From Paragorgia papillata (lineage: Eukaryota; Cnidaria; Anthozoa; Scleralcyonacea; Coralliidae): a DNA stretch of 64,000 nucleotides. The notes below the pieces were generated by a model, which searched no databases, had not been told where the DNA came from, and saw only the letters and a list, made by a program, of their open reading frames with translations. Each line of letters begins with the position of its first letter. The first letter of the stretch is position 1. The stretch is from NCBI GenBank assembly GCA_035771165.1, contig JAWNZC010000238.1, forward strand, positions 1-64,000, read 5' to 3'. Shown one piece after another: positions 1-13,400 of the stretch. The position numbers and the translations under genes are program-made.

Positions 1-849
1 AAAGGACTGACTCGCATGCTTCTGCCAGAACCAAGTCTTGGCTCTCTTGTCTACGCGATGACTTGAATAAATTTTCAAAAGAGTTCTTAATACTTCCAGT
101 AAGTGCGGTGAGCTGGCAATCACAGAACCTGCAATTATCGTTACCGCTTGCCTCCTTTTGTTTTCGTCCTCTTTCCTTATTTTTTTTCGAAGTTTCAGAC
201 ATGAATATCATGAGCACCGCAGCGATATTTTTCTATGCGAAAAGTGAAATCCAATCATGCGTTATGATCGGCATTTGAATTTTGAATCTTAGACAGTTTA
301 GTAATTGGATTACTATTTTGGGAAATCCAAAAAACATGGGTATTTGCGCTGCACCTTCACCCAAATCGCTCCCACTCGCTCTGGCCCCCCCCCACCCCCC
401 CCCCCCCCCCCCCACTCAACACAAGCGCCGCTACGCAGGCTAAAACAATATGGGCTTCATAGTTTACGATCGGATGGTGCAACTACAAGATGCCGCTCTT
501 GGTATTCCGGATCGTCTGCTTCAGTGACAGGAAGGTTGGCGTAGTTCGAGGGCTAAGAACAATTATATCAAGGAATCACTTGACTCTCTACTGTTAGTTG
601 CAAATTCCGAGGTGTTCTCCACGATGTCTGATTGACCAATAAGCTTGCTCCTCCTAGGGAAGACATCTATAGCGCGGCTTCGTGTTTAAGAGGAGTCCTT
701 TTTTCTATTTTGTAAAAAGCGCTCAAAACCATAGAACGATTTGGCGTACCACTTTAAACCTTATTTTAGCATTATTGTTTAGCTTATAAAATCAACAAAC
801 TTTTTTTGAACATTTGGTGGTCGAGAAACATACGATAAAAAAAATCATA

Positions 850-953
850 ATTACTTGGGCTACCTATGGCAGGCCATTACTTGGGCTACCTATGGTAGGC
901 CATTACTCGGGCTACATATTGTAGGCCATTACTTGGGCTACCTATGGCAGGCC
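850..953 (+). repeat. 26-bp tandem repeat, four units
   Basis: Four head-to-tail copies of a 26-bp unit containing TTGGGCTACCTATGGCAGGC; the third differs at several bases. Simple minisatellite in an intron. Confidence 0.9.
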
Positions 954-1174
954 GAGTCTAAGTTTCGGCTCGATTTTTCCCCTCGCGATCATTTGCATTT
1001 TTGCATCACCCCTGATGAAGACACCAGACGTTGGGTCATAAATAGTAATTTTTTAAGCTACGTTCAAAAAACTTTAAAGCCAGAGTAGCGTTAAACTATG
1101 CACTACATGTATACGTACAACTTATCATATTACATAAAACGCATGTTACGCGACATAGAAAAAGTTCTTATCGT

Positions 1175-1709
1175 ATATTGGCAATAAAAATTAAGTTTAT
1201 CTCATTTAAAAGAACTCGTCGAATGGTATAAGAAGACCTTTTACAATTTTTCCGTATCTGTTTTGATTTTGGAAATATTTCTATCAAAGACAGCATGCCG
1301 TCCGCCATTTGTAATTATTTTCGATATGCAAAATTATGCATGTGACGACATAAGCAGGGTAAAGTGAAATTTTTATCTTGCCAACCTTATGCCATTATGA
1401 GCTAGAAACTCGATTTTGTTGCGCTGTTTCCATTTTAAATTGACCCACAACGTTTAAAAAGCCTTCCGTGGAAATTTGGTCACCCACGGAGTAGTTTCAT
1501 CAGGTTTACCCTGCTTGTGACGTCGCCAATTTCCTTGTTAATTAGACCCAATATTACAACAAGATGGCGGACAGCACGCTGTCTTCGGTTGAAATATTTC
1601 AAAACACAAGAAAGATACAGAAAAATTACAAAAGGTCTTCTTATACCATTTGACGAGTTCTTTCAAATGCGACAAATTTATTTTTTAATTTTATTGCCAA
1701 TACCCTTTA
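1175..1709. mobile_element. Palindromic (foldback) MITE-like element A
   Basis: The left arm (1175-1362, starting TATTGGCAATAAAAATTAAG) is the imperfect reverse complement of the right arm (1505-1709, ending TTGCCAATACCCTTTA). Arms are about 190 bp with a 140-bp spacer. Related arm sequence recurs at 57109-57563. No ORF of its own, so it would be mobilised in trans. Confidence 0.75.
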
Positions 1710-1741
1710 AGCTTATTCTTTCTGTCTTTTTTTGTCCATAG

Positions 1742-2021
1742 ATTCCACTGGTTTGTCGTCATTGCTCGCAGGCGACGTCTCACCGCCCAAGAACGACGCG
1801 AGGGGATTGTTCAAAGGATATCGTCGTCCCCAGTCCTCGCAGGATTCCACTATTCGCGCAACCAAAACACAGGACACGCAAGCTGACCCTTCGTCATCCA
1901 ATCAGACCTCCCGGTTCTCGAGACCAGCTCCCCAACATGACGCTGACCGAACGCACAGACATTCCACCTCGTCTCTTCCATCGCCTACAGAAACTACGGC
2001 GCGTGCCGAGGTTCAGATGAG
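1742..2021 (+). CDS. SORBS: SORBS exon A (first in window): Ser/Pro-rich linker
   Basis: Pyrimidine-rich tract and AG at 1740-1741, donor GTACTG at 2022. Open for 92 codons, entering after one codon base and leaving after two. Composition (Ser, Thr, Pro, Gln, Arg) suits the disordered central region of SORBS proteins. No domain is recognisable here; the call rests on codon continuity with downstream exons. Confidence 0.6.
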
Positions 2022-4323
2022 GTACTGTTTTTGTTCTTTTTACGAATATACGAACAGAACGATGTTGGAATTATTAAGCAAGCACAACGCGAACGTCACG
2101 ACGAGTCCCAAGCAGGGCCGTAGCGAGGGGGGGGTATTGGGGTGCGGCACCCCCCCCCCAACTTTTACAAAATTGCAATATTCGGAAAACTCGCGGGTCT
2201 ATTCGGAAAATTGGCACCTTTTACTTTAAGACTATTTTGAAAGATTTGTCAAAATCTACTGATTAAATGAAAAATAAATGTACTGGTATGTGGTAACAGA
2301 AAACTTGTCGGTCGAATTTAATACAATAATACTTACACATTAATTACGTTGTCTAAATTCTCCATTCTCGTTCCCAGTGCCCGCCACACAAACGTGGGCT
2401 CTGGGAATGTGAATATTGCAACTTGCAAGGCTCCCACAGGGTCCCGTCGTCACGCGACCCCGTTGCCGGAAATACTGGAAATAATCGGTTACATACTTAC
2501 ATTTTGACCTTTTGTGCAATTGTTTTAGAATTTATTATATGGATAAAATGTAGTACCGTTACTACCGTAAGTAACTGTATGGTAATAAAATTGTTGTTGT
2601 TGTCTCTGTCATTTTGGCAGTTGGCAAAGTTTTGTGATTATTATTGCAAGATTCGGAAAAAAAATTTCATTCGGAAATTTTGGGTTGGCACCCCCCCACC
2701 CCCCCCCCCCCCCCCGCCCATTACGACATGTTAGCTACGGCCCTGGTCCCAAGAGTAATCCCAACACCGTCCTCGTTGCACATACAACGTCAACTGAAGC
2801 GTTTTTACGTTTCCAAGACAACGTTGTGGCAAAGAACAGCAAAAGTTGTTTGTTTACTTAGGCGTTAATCTATCATACGTCATGTTGTCGAAGCTATGGC
2901 TGTTTTTTAAAGATCTTACAAAAATACATAAAGCATACAATATGCGATGTCCTGATCCATGGTTTCTTTTAAATGTAGTAACTTATTTGCCGTCGTCGTC
3001 CTAGCTTGCTTAAGGTCCCTAATATTGTTAGGTGCTACTCCGAGAGACGAAAAAACTCTACTCCCACAGTAATTATCCCAACAACATAAGATGAAGAGTT
3101 AGCGTGGCTCCACACAGTTTCTTGAAAAATGAAAAATACAAGTTTGAGAGTCCAAAACACGTGATTAAACACTTCGGAAAAAGAATAAAACTAAATGTTA
3201 TGCATAGTTAAACAGTCTGACAATCAAAAACTGTTACCAAATAAATAGCAACAGTTGTTGCTATGGCAAACAAGACGTTTCAAAATGGCTGCCAATTACC
3301 CTTCAAACTAATTTAATTCGAAAAAAACTTTGGTGACCCCCAATTTTTTTTTCATTAAAACTTTTCTTTAAGTACGAGTAATGAATAGGACAATTTAAAA
3401 AAATTCTGTAGAACGAATAATTTGAAAAATCGTGTTTGTTAATGTTTAAAAAATTTCGTTCTACAGAATTTTTTTTAAATCGGCCTATTGATTACTCATA
3501 CTTCAACAAAAGTTTTAATGAAAAAAAAATTGGGGGTCACCAAAGTTTTTTTCGATTTAAATTAGTTTGAAGGGTAATTGGCCGCCATTTTGAAAAGTCA
3601 TGGTTGCCATAGCAGCAACGGTTGCTATTTATTTGGTAGCAGTTTTTGATTGTCAGACTGTTTAACTATGCATAACTTTTAGTTTTAGTTTTTTTCCGAA
3701 TTGTTTATGCACGTGTTTTGGACTCTCAAACTTGTATTTTCCATTTTTCAAGAAACTGTGTGGAGCCACCTTAAGCCTCTCGATATTGAAGAAACTAAAT
3801 TTCAGTTTCGAAAAATATCGTTCCAAGACCTGCTCCCAACGTGACCAGACCATGTAGTTCAGTCGGTAGGGCGGCGGACTAAGTTGAGGATTAGAAATCG
3901 ATAGTTGAGAATTAGCAATCGATAGTTGAGAATTAGAAATCGATAGTTGAGAATTAAAAATCGATAGTTGAGAATTATAAATCGATGGTTTTACTCCGTT
4001 TTACGATGTTCAGACTAGTGCCCAGTGCCTGGGCACTCGGGAATTAAATTGTCTGGAAACGCGGTGAACATCAAAGCAGCTGACAACGGTGCTATTAGCT
4101 GATTGGATTCATACCAAAAATACAATGTGTTCAGCAAACGTGAAACGTGGAGTGGTGAAAGTGCACAAACGTGAGGGCCGCGTTTCCCGACAATTTCTTT
4201 CTAGGGACTGTCTGCAATGCCGTCGCCAGGGATCGTGGGGATCTAGGGGTCGTGGAGACGAGCCCCCCCCCCTCCCACTTCTCGCCAATTCGATTTTCTA
4301 ATTTGTTCAAAGCCGAAGAAAGT

Positions 4324-4400
<77 letters not shown>

Positions 4401-7400
4401 GTTAAGACAATTGTGAAAGAGGTTTCCTAAAATTGAAAAGTGTGTGATCCCAAACAATTACTAAAATTTTAAAAAGTCTCCTATTTGGCAGCTGAGACCA
4501 CCGCTGCTGTGATTTCCATATTGTTTCTCACTTAGTGCAGCAGTACCTGGCCTGCGTCGCAGCCCGACTTTACTTTCAACCCGTAAAAAGTAAGTTGAAA
4601 GTAACGTCCAGGCATTTTTCTCTTTGAAACCACTATGACATCATCAATTGCTTCCCAAAAGGTGTTTTTTTTAAAAATTGTATTAGCTTTGCCAGTTACA
4701 CATTACAATTACAATTACAATTACGAACGTAATTACAGAGAATGAAAACATTTTTGGCAGGGACACCACAACAGCAAAAGCCAATTACTGCGGGGCCAAG
4801 GTTGAAAGGTTTTAAAATTAACCGAGAAGTGTGTTCTTGTAATAAATGTAAGAGCCCAGCATAAAACTCGAAGGAGAGGTCGAATTTTTTAAAAACATTT
4901 ATTAAGAGAACTGTGTTATTTATCCACTTCGCAGTATCACCGTCACTACTCCATTTAATCCAATAAGACTTTCCTTTTTTGGAAGATTTTTCTCAAGTTT
5001 ACCTTAATTTGGCCCGCCTCCAGAGCAAAAATGTCTGACCTACTTTGGTGATGAAAGACATATTTACAAATATTCTCTGGACTCTTGAGTTTTGACAGCA
5101 CATCCAGTCACCGTTGGCAAAGCAAAGAAGGAACTTCGAGCCGTATAATATATGATACAGTAGATACACATAGTTTTAGTTGAAACAACGATTTAGCGAA
5201 AGCTAGACGAGTGTATTCTTCAACGTTATGGTTAAACCGTGTGAGTTACAGCTAAATGAATGTAGTGCTGGTACTTTGACGGGTTGTAGGAAGTATTTAG
5301 GATGACGACATGATGTATTTAAAGTATGTTAGCGTTAATTCGTGTGTTTTGGTTCTCCGAACAGGGAGAAACCGACAACAAGAGGCAATGTCCCGTCTTG
5401 GTATCGAGAATTGCAGAAAGGAAAAGAAGTGTCGGAGGAAGAAATCATCGAAAATCGCAGGTCAATCAACAAAGGTTATCAAGGTATTGTTTACTTTTGT
5501 TGACGTGAGTGAAACTACAATGTCAGACAATAATCGTCGGGAACCTCTTCCCTCTCTTCAATGTTGAAAAGTTTCATACGTTTAAACCTTTTGCAGTTGA
5601 TAAAAAATAACATTGAGGGGGAGAAGGGAAGTGCCTCAACAGTATTGTCGTATGAGATTGTAGGAAATAGCGTGACTGATGTGGGCGGAATGATCGTGGG
5701 AAACTTAATATCGAGTAAGCGACGAAAGTGCCGTCATGACAACAGAAATTACGACTTTCTTCGGTGTTTGACGATTTTGTGTTTGCATATACTGTGACTT
5801 CGACACGACATTACATTTTCGACACGAGGTCTAGTGTTAAGGCTCGTTTAGACTGACTGGCGAATTTTCTCGCCCTGACGAATGAGATTGAGACCTCGTT
5901 TACACTAGAGCAAATATCGTATCCAAAAACGTTTGAATCCGAGACAATACGTAGTGTGAACGGGTTAATATTCCGCGATGAATTCGGATGCTCTTCCGCT
6001 TGTAGTCATGCGAGGTTCCAACATGGTCAACATATTAACTGAATTAAAGGAATTCCGAGTTTAGTGTAAAGGGCCGAATCTGCGAATACTGTTGTAGTGT
6101 AAACGCCTAACGAATCCGAATACTCCGGTACGAAGTGAATCCGGAAACATTTACGAATCGGGAAACTTTTGCTCTAGTGTAAACGTAATCTGAGTCGATG
6201 GCTTACAAAAGTATTGGACTATACAGCTTTTGACAAATGGTTCCATTGCATTCGTAAGTCAATACATTCGATCACATGCATTAGAAGGATTAAAATCGCA
6301 GCAAACATCACCTGTGTAAACGGTTCTTTAGGATATACTGTGTCAAAACATAAGAGAAGAAATGAATCTGTACAGGTCATCGCCGAGATCCTTTCGCGTT
6401 TTAGTGCATGCCGTTGTCAAAGAGAACAGAGCGAATTATATATATTATGTGGCCTTGCAAATCAATTGCTCTCAGGCCTATATCTCGAACATCTTATGTA
6501 AGGGTTAGTTACCAAGACGGAGGTTAAGCTAGCTAGTCTGTTCATTCATGATATGGATGACTATTCGTCGTTATTTAACAGCAAAATAGTATCCTAGACG
6601 TATTCTTAAACTAATATGGTAACTCATTTAATATGCAAGGTAACTAACTTATATATTAACCGCGGCACATCAAGGAGAATCGACGCAAGAATAAACTAAA
6701 AAACGATAGACGTGAACTGCGAAGGAAAGTGGAATATTATAACGTTGGTTGGCTTCTGTTTATACGCAATTAGCCGAGTAGCCCCCAGCAAATACCGTTG
6801 ATTTAAGAAAGTGGTGTATACACAGAATTTTTGGCATTTTAATACTACGCTAAATTAATGATGACCCAGGGTTCGAAATATAATTTTGTAAGCTGTTTTT
6901 TGTAGGTCAAAATTTTTGCTGGCTGTTTCCCAAGCAGCAAAGTTACGTACTGGACATAATCCCTAAAGCCCCGCACAAACGACCAAGTTTTCCTTGACAA
7001 GTTTTATTTGTTCGTGTGTACGACACAAATTGACAAGTTTTTACTTGACAAGGAGCCTTGTTCAAAAGCTGGTCATGCCAGCTTTTGAACAAGGAAAATT
7101 GTTCGTGTGTATAGTCGTCAAGGAAAACTTGACAAGATCATCTCCGAAGCTTATTACGCGACCATTGCCGTCAAGGAAAACTTGTCCATCCGTACACACG
7201 AGCAATTATAAATTGTCAAAGAAAATGTTTGGGGAAAAAATTGTTCATCGTACACACGAGCAAGGAAAGCTACCAAGGAACTTGTTAAAGAAAACTTGGT
7301 CGTCTGTACGGGGCTTAATAATCGCCGGCAAGGTCCTAAAACTGCCGGCTGCTATTTCGAACCCTGTGACCTATGAAAGTTCTAAAGTGTGAAAAATTTA

Positions 7401-10400
7401 CGTTTTAAATAATATGAATTATGGATAAATTAATATAAAAAGAGTGTTATTTTCTGGTCGCGTAACGTGCGCTGAAAACGTTCAGCATATGCTAGAAATA
7501 TTACTCAAGGCATCAACCTATAATGTAATATAACAAAAACACCCGCTACAAAATATTTCCGTTGACGTAAATTTTATGCCCCCGAACACTGATTTTGCTA
7601 GGCTGGGACTGGGCCCCGTAACTCCGTTTATAGTTTTGACAAAATATTATATTATTATTACTAATACTAAGTCTGTTAGCCAGGACCAGAAAGTTTCCCA
7701 GCAATGATTAACTTACCAAGGTTTTGCTGGGCAGCGGTAAGATTTTGATGATAATTATAATATATGATATATCTTCATAGACTACATTTTTGCGGGGCCC
7801 GCCGGGCCCGGGGCAATTACCCCGCCTACCCCCTCTCGACGGTACTGCAACTCACAGTGCTTGTTTTCTCGTTATGAGTTCTTTTTAATGAGATACAAGT
7901 ACAGAAGTACTCGCAGCAAGCTGCGAACTAGTTTCTGCGATGAGTGGAAAAGAGCCTGAAGTGGTATAGCGCTCACCTCACCTGCATAGTTGCCGAGATA
8001 AACAAGCTGATGCTTGTCGTCTGGTCATTCAGTTTGAACATGTCAATTCGTAGTCCAAACCTGATGCTGAACGTAAATAGCTTTCATATTTAAGATCTAA
8101 AGAATGCCTGACATGCATTTCTTCAAAATTTAGCGAAATTTCTATCATTTTTTCAAGTTACGTTTATCTTTCGCAGTGTTGTTCCCCTCAAAAAATAAAG
8201 GTTTGGTTATTCGTAAGCTTGTTTGGAATTTTTTTACCAAGAGGTGAGAATGATAAAGTCGTCGTTCGGATTACAACGTTTCAGCACTTGCTATTCAGCA
8301 ATTAATTATTCGATGAATCGAAAGTAAATATTTCCCGATAATCACCGAGACTGAGGTGACTAATTGTTTTAGTCTATAAATGTCAGAGCTGAATATTGGG
8401 GGCTAAACTGTATATTACTGAAGTTCGGCAACGATAAATCTGTCATATTTCTGGAATTTTGTATTATATCGAGATTTTTCTGGCATTTCTCTTAAAAAAG
8501 TTAAGCCTAGTTCTTTACCCGATTGTCGGCGGTTCTTACGACAGCCACGTTCGCACTTATGACTTGTCGTAAGAATCGTAAGAATTTGGGATTCCGATTC
8601 TTGCGATGCTTCCGATCAGATCGGCGACTGTCTGGGACGTTACTCAATTATGTAATTCACACTCGTAACAATCCCAGACGATCGCGGGGACAGGGAAAAA
8701 ATCCCCGATTCAAAAAAAATAACCCTAACAGGGGCGGATTTAGGATTTTGAAAACGTCAGTCAAAGTTGTGGTCCACGGTTCTAGGGGGGTCCGGGGGCA
8801 TGGCCCCCCTGAAATTTTTTAAAATTGGGGTCGCTAAAACGGCATTTCCCACGATTTGACAGCACATTTGAGCAAAATTTTGAAACTTTTAAAACATATT
8901 TTTAAAGGCACATTTTATTATGTTTACAAAACGTTTGTCCAAATTGGATGTTCAGCATTTATATTTTTACAAAGCTAACTAAAATATTTGCCAAACGAGA
9001 AAGGCGTAAACACCCAAAAATGCATGCCTTCTAAGATTAAACTAAATATTCATATGTCTCAAGACCTTGTAGTGTGTAATTTTCTACTAATTATAATAAA
9101 TTATATGTTATCTACCGACTACCGTAACATTGATATAAGCTAATTAGATAAACCTGGGGTCATATTTCTCGAACGCGCCGTTAAAATATATCTTATCAAA
9201 GCAAGATAGCGAGACTAACCATAATTTGAAAACAGTTATTCATTTCAAAATCATGAAAAGAAAGATCCAATTTAACGTTGAACTAAACCTTGGCTTAAAG
9301 ATCAATTTGATCCTTTCAAATTCCATATATAAGAGCTCCTGGCAAGCGTGAAATATGCTAATGCCGCCTTGCTGAATAAATATGTCTGAACTCTGAACTC
9401 AGACTTCACTAGGACGCAAAATCATAAATAATACGATATTGAGACTGGACAAAAACACATATTCGACACTAGACTGTTTTGTATATTTGAAATGAAACTA
9501 AGACGACCTTAACTTACCAGTTCTGACCTTAACTTACCAGTCTTACCTTACAGCAGTAGGGGAATAAATGACTCCGCGCGGCGCCAAAATTCAGACGCTT
9601 TCAATCGCGTCCTATTAAAATGTTTCCTCGCTTGAAATAAATCGATGACCTGTGTAATCTAGATGACAAATCATCGTAGATTGTTCACAGTATGACAGTA
9701 TTTCTTCATCATTGCTGTTAAAGCAGCTAAAACCCATTCGAAAACGCTTATACAGAACTCGTATGACTGAAACCACGAACACAGTGATAAGCCTGCAGGC
9801 TTCAATGAATAAATTACTCGGTATCTCAGCTGAGTCAGCAATCGATGGTTGCCATGGTGCAGATGGGTCAAGAAACCCAAAATCAACGCGATAGCCAATC
9901 AGGTTTGAGGCAAATCGGTCAAAAAAGTGGTTGCCATGGTGCAGATCGGTCAAATTGATCAAACACCAATCAGATCTCTCCGCAAACCGGTCAAAACTCT
10001 CAAAGCGAACGCTGACCACCGGTCATCCCTGCCCGGTGTTTGCTGACTCGCAAATTACAATAAAAGCGAATTTGAAACCTAATCAATCTGCCAAGCTTTG
10101 GAGTCACGGCATAACATTTTCTAGAAGACTGTTGAGATTAAAATGTTGTGTGATTGCGCAATTATTCTGGTGATTTTTTACCTCAGTCGCGTGACCGGTG
10201 TGATGTATGCTAAATCCGCCCCTGCCTAATCAAACGAGAACGCAAGTCATCGCAAGTTGGCAGTCACGCTATCTCAGCCAGTCCCTCTGAATAGTTTCCC
10301 AAAAATATCATGTACCAAATATCAAGGAAATTTTTCCCATTACTTGAGGAATAAATTACATGAGTTTTATACTGAATACTGGAAAGAGCAGATTCAACAA

Positions 10401-13400
10401 GGTGGAAATAATGGCAAATTAAGAGTCTTTAAAAAACTGAAAATAAATTTTGGCTTTGAAAAATATCTTTCTTCAATTCGCAACTTCAAACATCGTCAAG
10501 CGGTTACAAAATTAAGAATTTCAGCTCATAAACTACCTGTTGAAACTGGTCGATACGGAAATGTTTCATACAGTGAAAGATTATGCAAACATTATGATCT
10601 AAATGAGATTGGGAACGAACAACACCTTTTAATGTCATGCAGAAACACAAAGTTCGCCGATCTTAGAGTTAATTTTATGGAAAGTCTCTGTAAAATAAAT
10701 AACTCATTTTCTAAATTTAGCTATCAAGACCTTTTCATGTATGTCATTGCTATGCAAGACAAAACAATTATGACTTTGGTAGCTAAATACTGTTTTAATG
10801 TTTTAACAAGTTTTGAAAGTTTATAGTTGAGCACGTAGTCTAATTTATATGTTATATGTATGTATCTTATATACCAAGTCTGGTATTTATGTTGTTTGAA
10901 TAAAGTATATGTACCGTAAAACACTCGTGAAACCTTTATTTTGTTAATTTGGGTGTTCAAACGACCGCCACAGAAATTCTGACTGCCAACTTGCGATGAC
11001 TTGCGTTCTCGTTTGATTAGGGCTTTACGACAAGTGACAACTAGGGAAGCGACATTCTCAGCTGGCTATACAGCGGTAACCTGATCCCAGTGTGGTTGTT
11101 CATCTGGGTTTCCGCCCTCTATATTCTCGTACCTAGACTCTTTAGTTACTGTGGCTTGAACTATATTACTAGCACTCCTGGTCTGTCACAACACCTTGCT
11201 AAGCAACTGAAGTTCTTACACGATATCGACCGATTAGACTCTAACAAGCATCCAGAGGTCTGCGTCTACGTCTCTATTTGAGTTAACAACGACTGGAATC
11301 GACTTAACGTAAGTCCTTTGAACCATGGTATTTCACTGTATGTTTGAACATATGTCTACATATCTAGTAGCAAGTCCTTGAGTCGACATGTTTATATTAA
11401 CTGATATTTATCTTATATTCAGTCTGCCTCCGGTTTCATAGGTCGTATAACCACAACGTATCACCTTAGTGATTTAGATTTGCGTCTAAGTGAATATTAA
11501 AGCGTATAGCTCAAGGATTCCTTGAGAATTGTGGCATGTTTTATAATAGGAAAAGATCGACAGCTTGCAACTATATAAAGATTCTTTTGAGGTTCACACG
11601 CGAGTTTTCTCATAACTCCTTCGTTTTCTTCTGCGGTTTCCGTGCTGTATCGCATATTTTGCGTTTTTGAACAATTCCTTTGATGTCCGTAAGGTTTTAA
11701 ATATATAGCTTATTCAATGTATAGATGTGTCATCCATGTTGGATTAGTGTCAATGGGAGATGCTTGCAAGTTGGCCTCCTACAGTGCACTCTGTCAATTT
11801 ATCACAGTTCAGGTCGGATTGCATTCCAAGCAAAAACGGAAATGTACAAATTAGTTGATTGTTTGTTCATAGGTAGATAGGTAATTAGGTTCAATGCTTT
11901 ATAATCTATATATCCGCAGCAAAATATAGCTCTGTTTGTTTTCCGTCTAATTTCTACTGTGACTGTTGTCTCTCAATCGTCGATCTACTCAACTTCACAC
12001 TTCTCTGTCCAGTTTTGTTGCTACAGGTCTGTTCTTGTCCTTCCTCTATTTCCTTCGCTTCATCGAGTCATTTGTGTTATCTTCTCAGTATCTGGGTTCT
12101 TTGATGGTATGATCTTTGTAAGGGAGGCTGCTGAGTCACCTCCGGTCCCAGCGTGCTGGCGGAGTTACCATAGGCGTACGGGATGGGGGAGCTGGGGGGC
12201 TGCAGCCCCCCCAGTTAACTGGAGAAATTGATCTATTCGGGCAGAAATCGTCTCGTAATTCGGGCAAAAAGGGTCTTGTCATTAATATTTTAACACATTG
12301 AGGTTCAACCCGAGCCTCTGTTCAGTGTTCACCTGCATGCGTTTGGTATAAACTTTTAAGTATATAATAGTCCTTAGTTGATGTCTTCTCCGACATCATC
12401 GCTTCAGTCTTAGCTTCAGTCTTAGCCACGGAGGGCGTTGCCGAGAGCTTGAGTGGCTCAGTGGTCCGAGCATTGCACTAGAATCGCAAGGTCGTGGGTT
12501 CAATTCCTGCCGGAAGGCCTGTGTAGTTGCATTTTTCGCAACTGGTCCCGGTTTGGTCTTAAAATGTATATATTCTACACTCGAATTTTCCTTCACCCAA
12601 AATCCTCAGAACATGCTATGTAATAAATGAAATGCCCAATATTACGTCAAAATACTATGCTTGGGTATCCCAGCTTTGTTATGTGAAAGTTTTGATAGGC
12701 TGTCATACTCTGTTTAGTTTACAATGCAAAGAGGATAAGTGGTTTCGGAGCTCTTCAAACTAATTAGTCACGAGAATATTTTAAATATTCAATACTATGA
12801 CGGCTTTGCGATGGGTCCTGTGTCATTTCTGTGAAATGCGAGGGGGTCGTTTTTAATATAGCGACGCGGATCCAGGGGGGGCACGCCCTCCTCCGTTTTG
12901 GGCACCCGTACCAATATGCACATTCTAGATTTTATTTATGACTTTATATGTCTCTTAAAAAGCTCGCTCAAAATTACCCCAAAATGTATTTCCAAGATCT
13001 AAGAATTCAAAAAATTTCCAGGTAGAAATACTCCCGGACCCCCTAGACGTTTCACGTGCCTTCACGCCCTCCCCGTTTCTGTTGTTTAACTCATTCCTGT
13101 CCGAGGGCTTCCCCAGAGATTAATAAAATCGTCTGGCGTTAGCCAGAATAAAATACTAAAGACCAATTCGGACAGGAAAGAGTTAAAGTGCCTATCTCAA
13201 CTGTGGGGTTTACATATTCGTAATCTTTGAGTTCCCCATAGCAAAATTGCAATATATCATGTATCTTGACGTTTTAAAATTTCATCTTCATGGACATGTT
13301 TTCTTTTCGCTGGCAGAGGAATGAGCTTGTGAAACTAAAAACAGTATTTACAACACTATACACTGCATCTATTTCGCACATAATTCTCTTCGTTATTGCG

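Larger units (their letters stand above)
1..1741 (+). other. Intron (probable) upstream of SORBS exon A
   Basis: No exon recognised. It holds a homopolymer C run near 387-413, a 26-bp tandem repeat (850-953) and a palindromic element (about 1175-1709) ending just before the exon A acceptor. Small ORFs here are interrupted by these repeats and resemble nothing I know. Confidence 0.5.

Noticed and set aside
305..544. Frame with poly-Pro from a poly-C run
   Set aside because: Depends on the length of a homopolymer and matches nothing.
5310..5797. Overlapping 60-85 codon frames rich in Lys/Arg
   Set aside because: No domain, no splice context with neighbours, frames overlap one another; no support for a gene.
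6994..7392. 132-codon frame with a plausible look
   Set aside because: It lies wholly within a MITE present again at 32631-32987, where the frame is broken.
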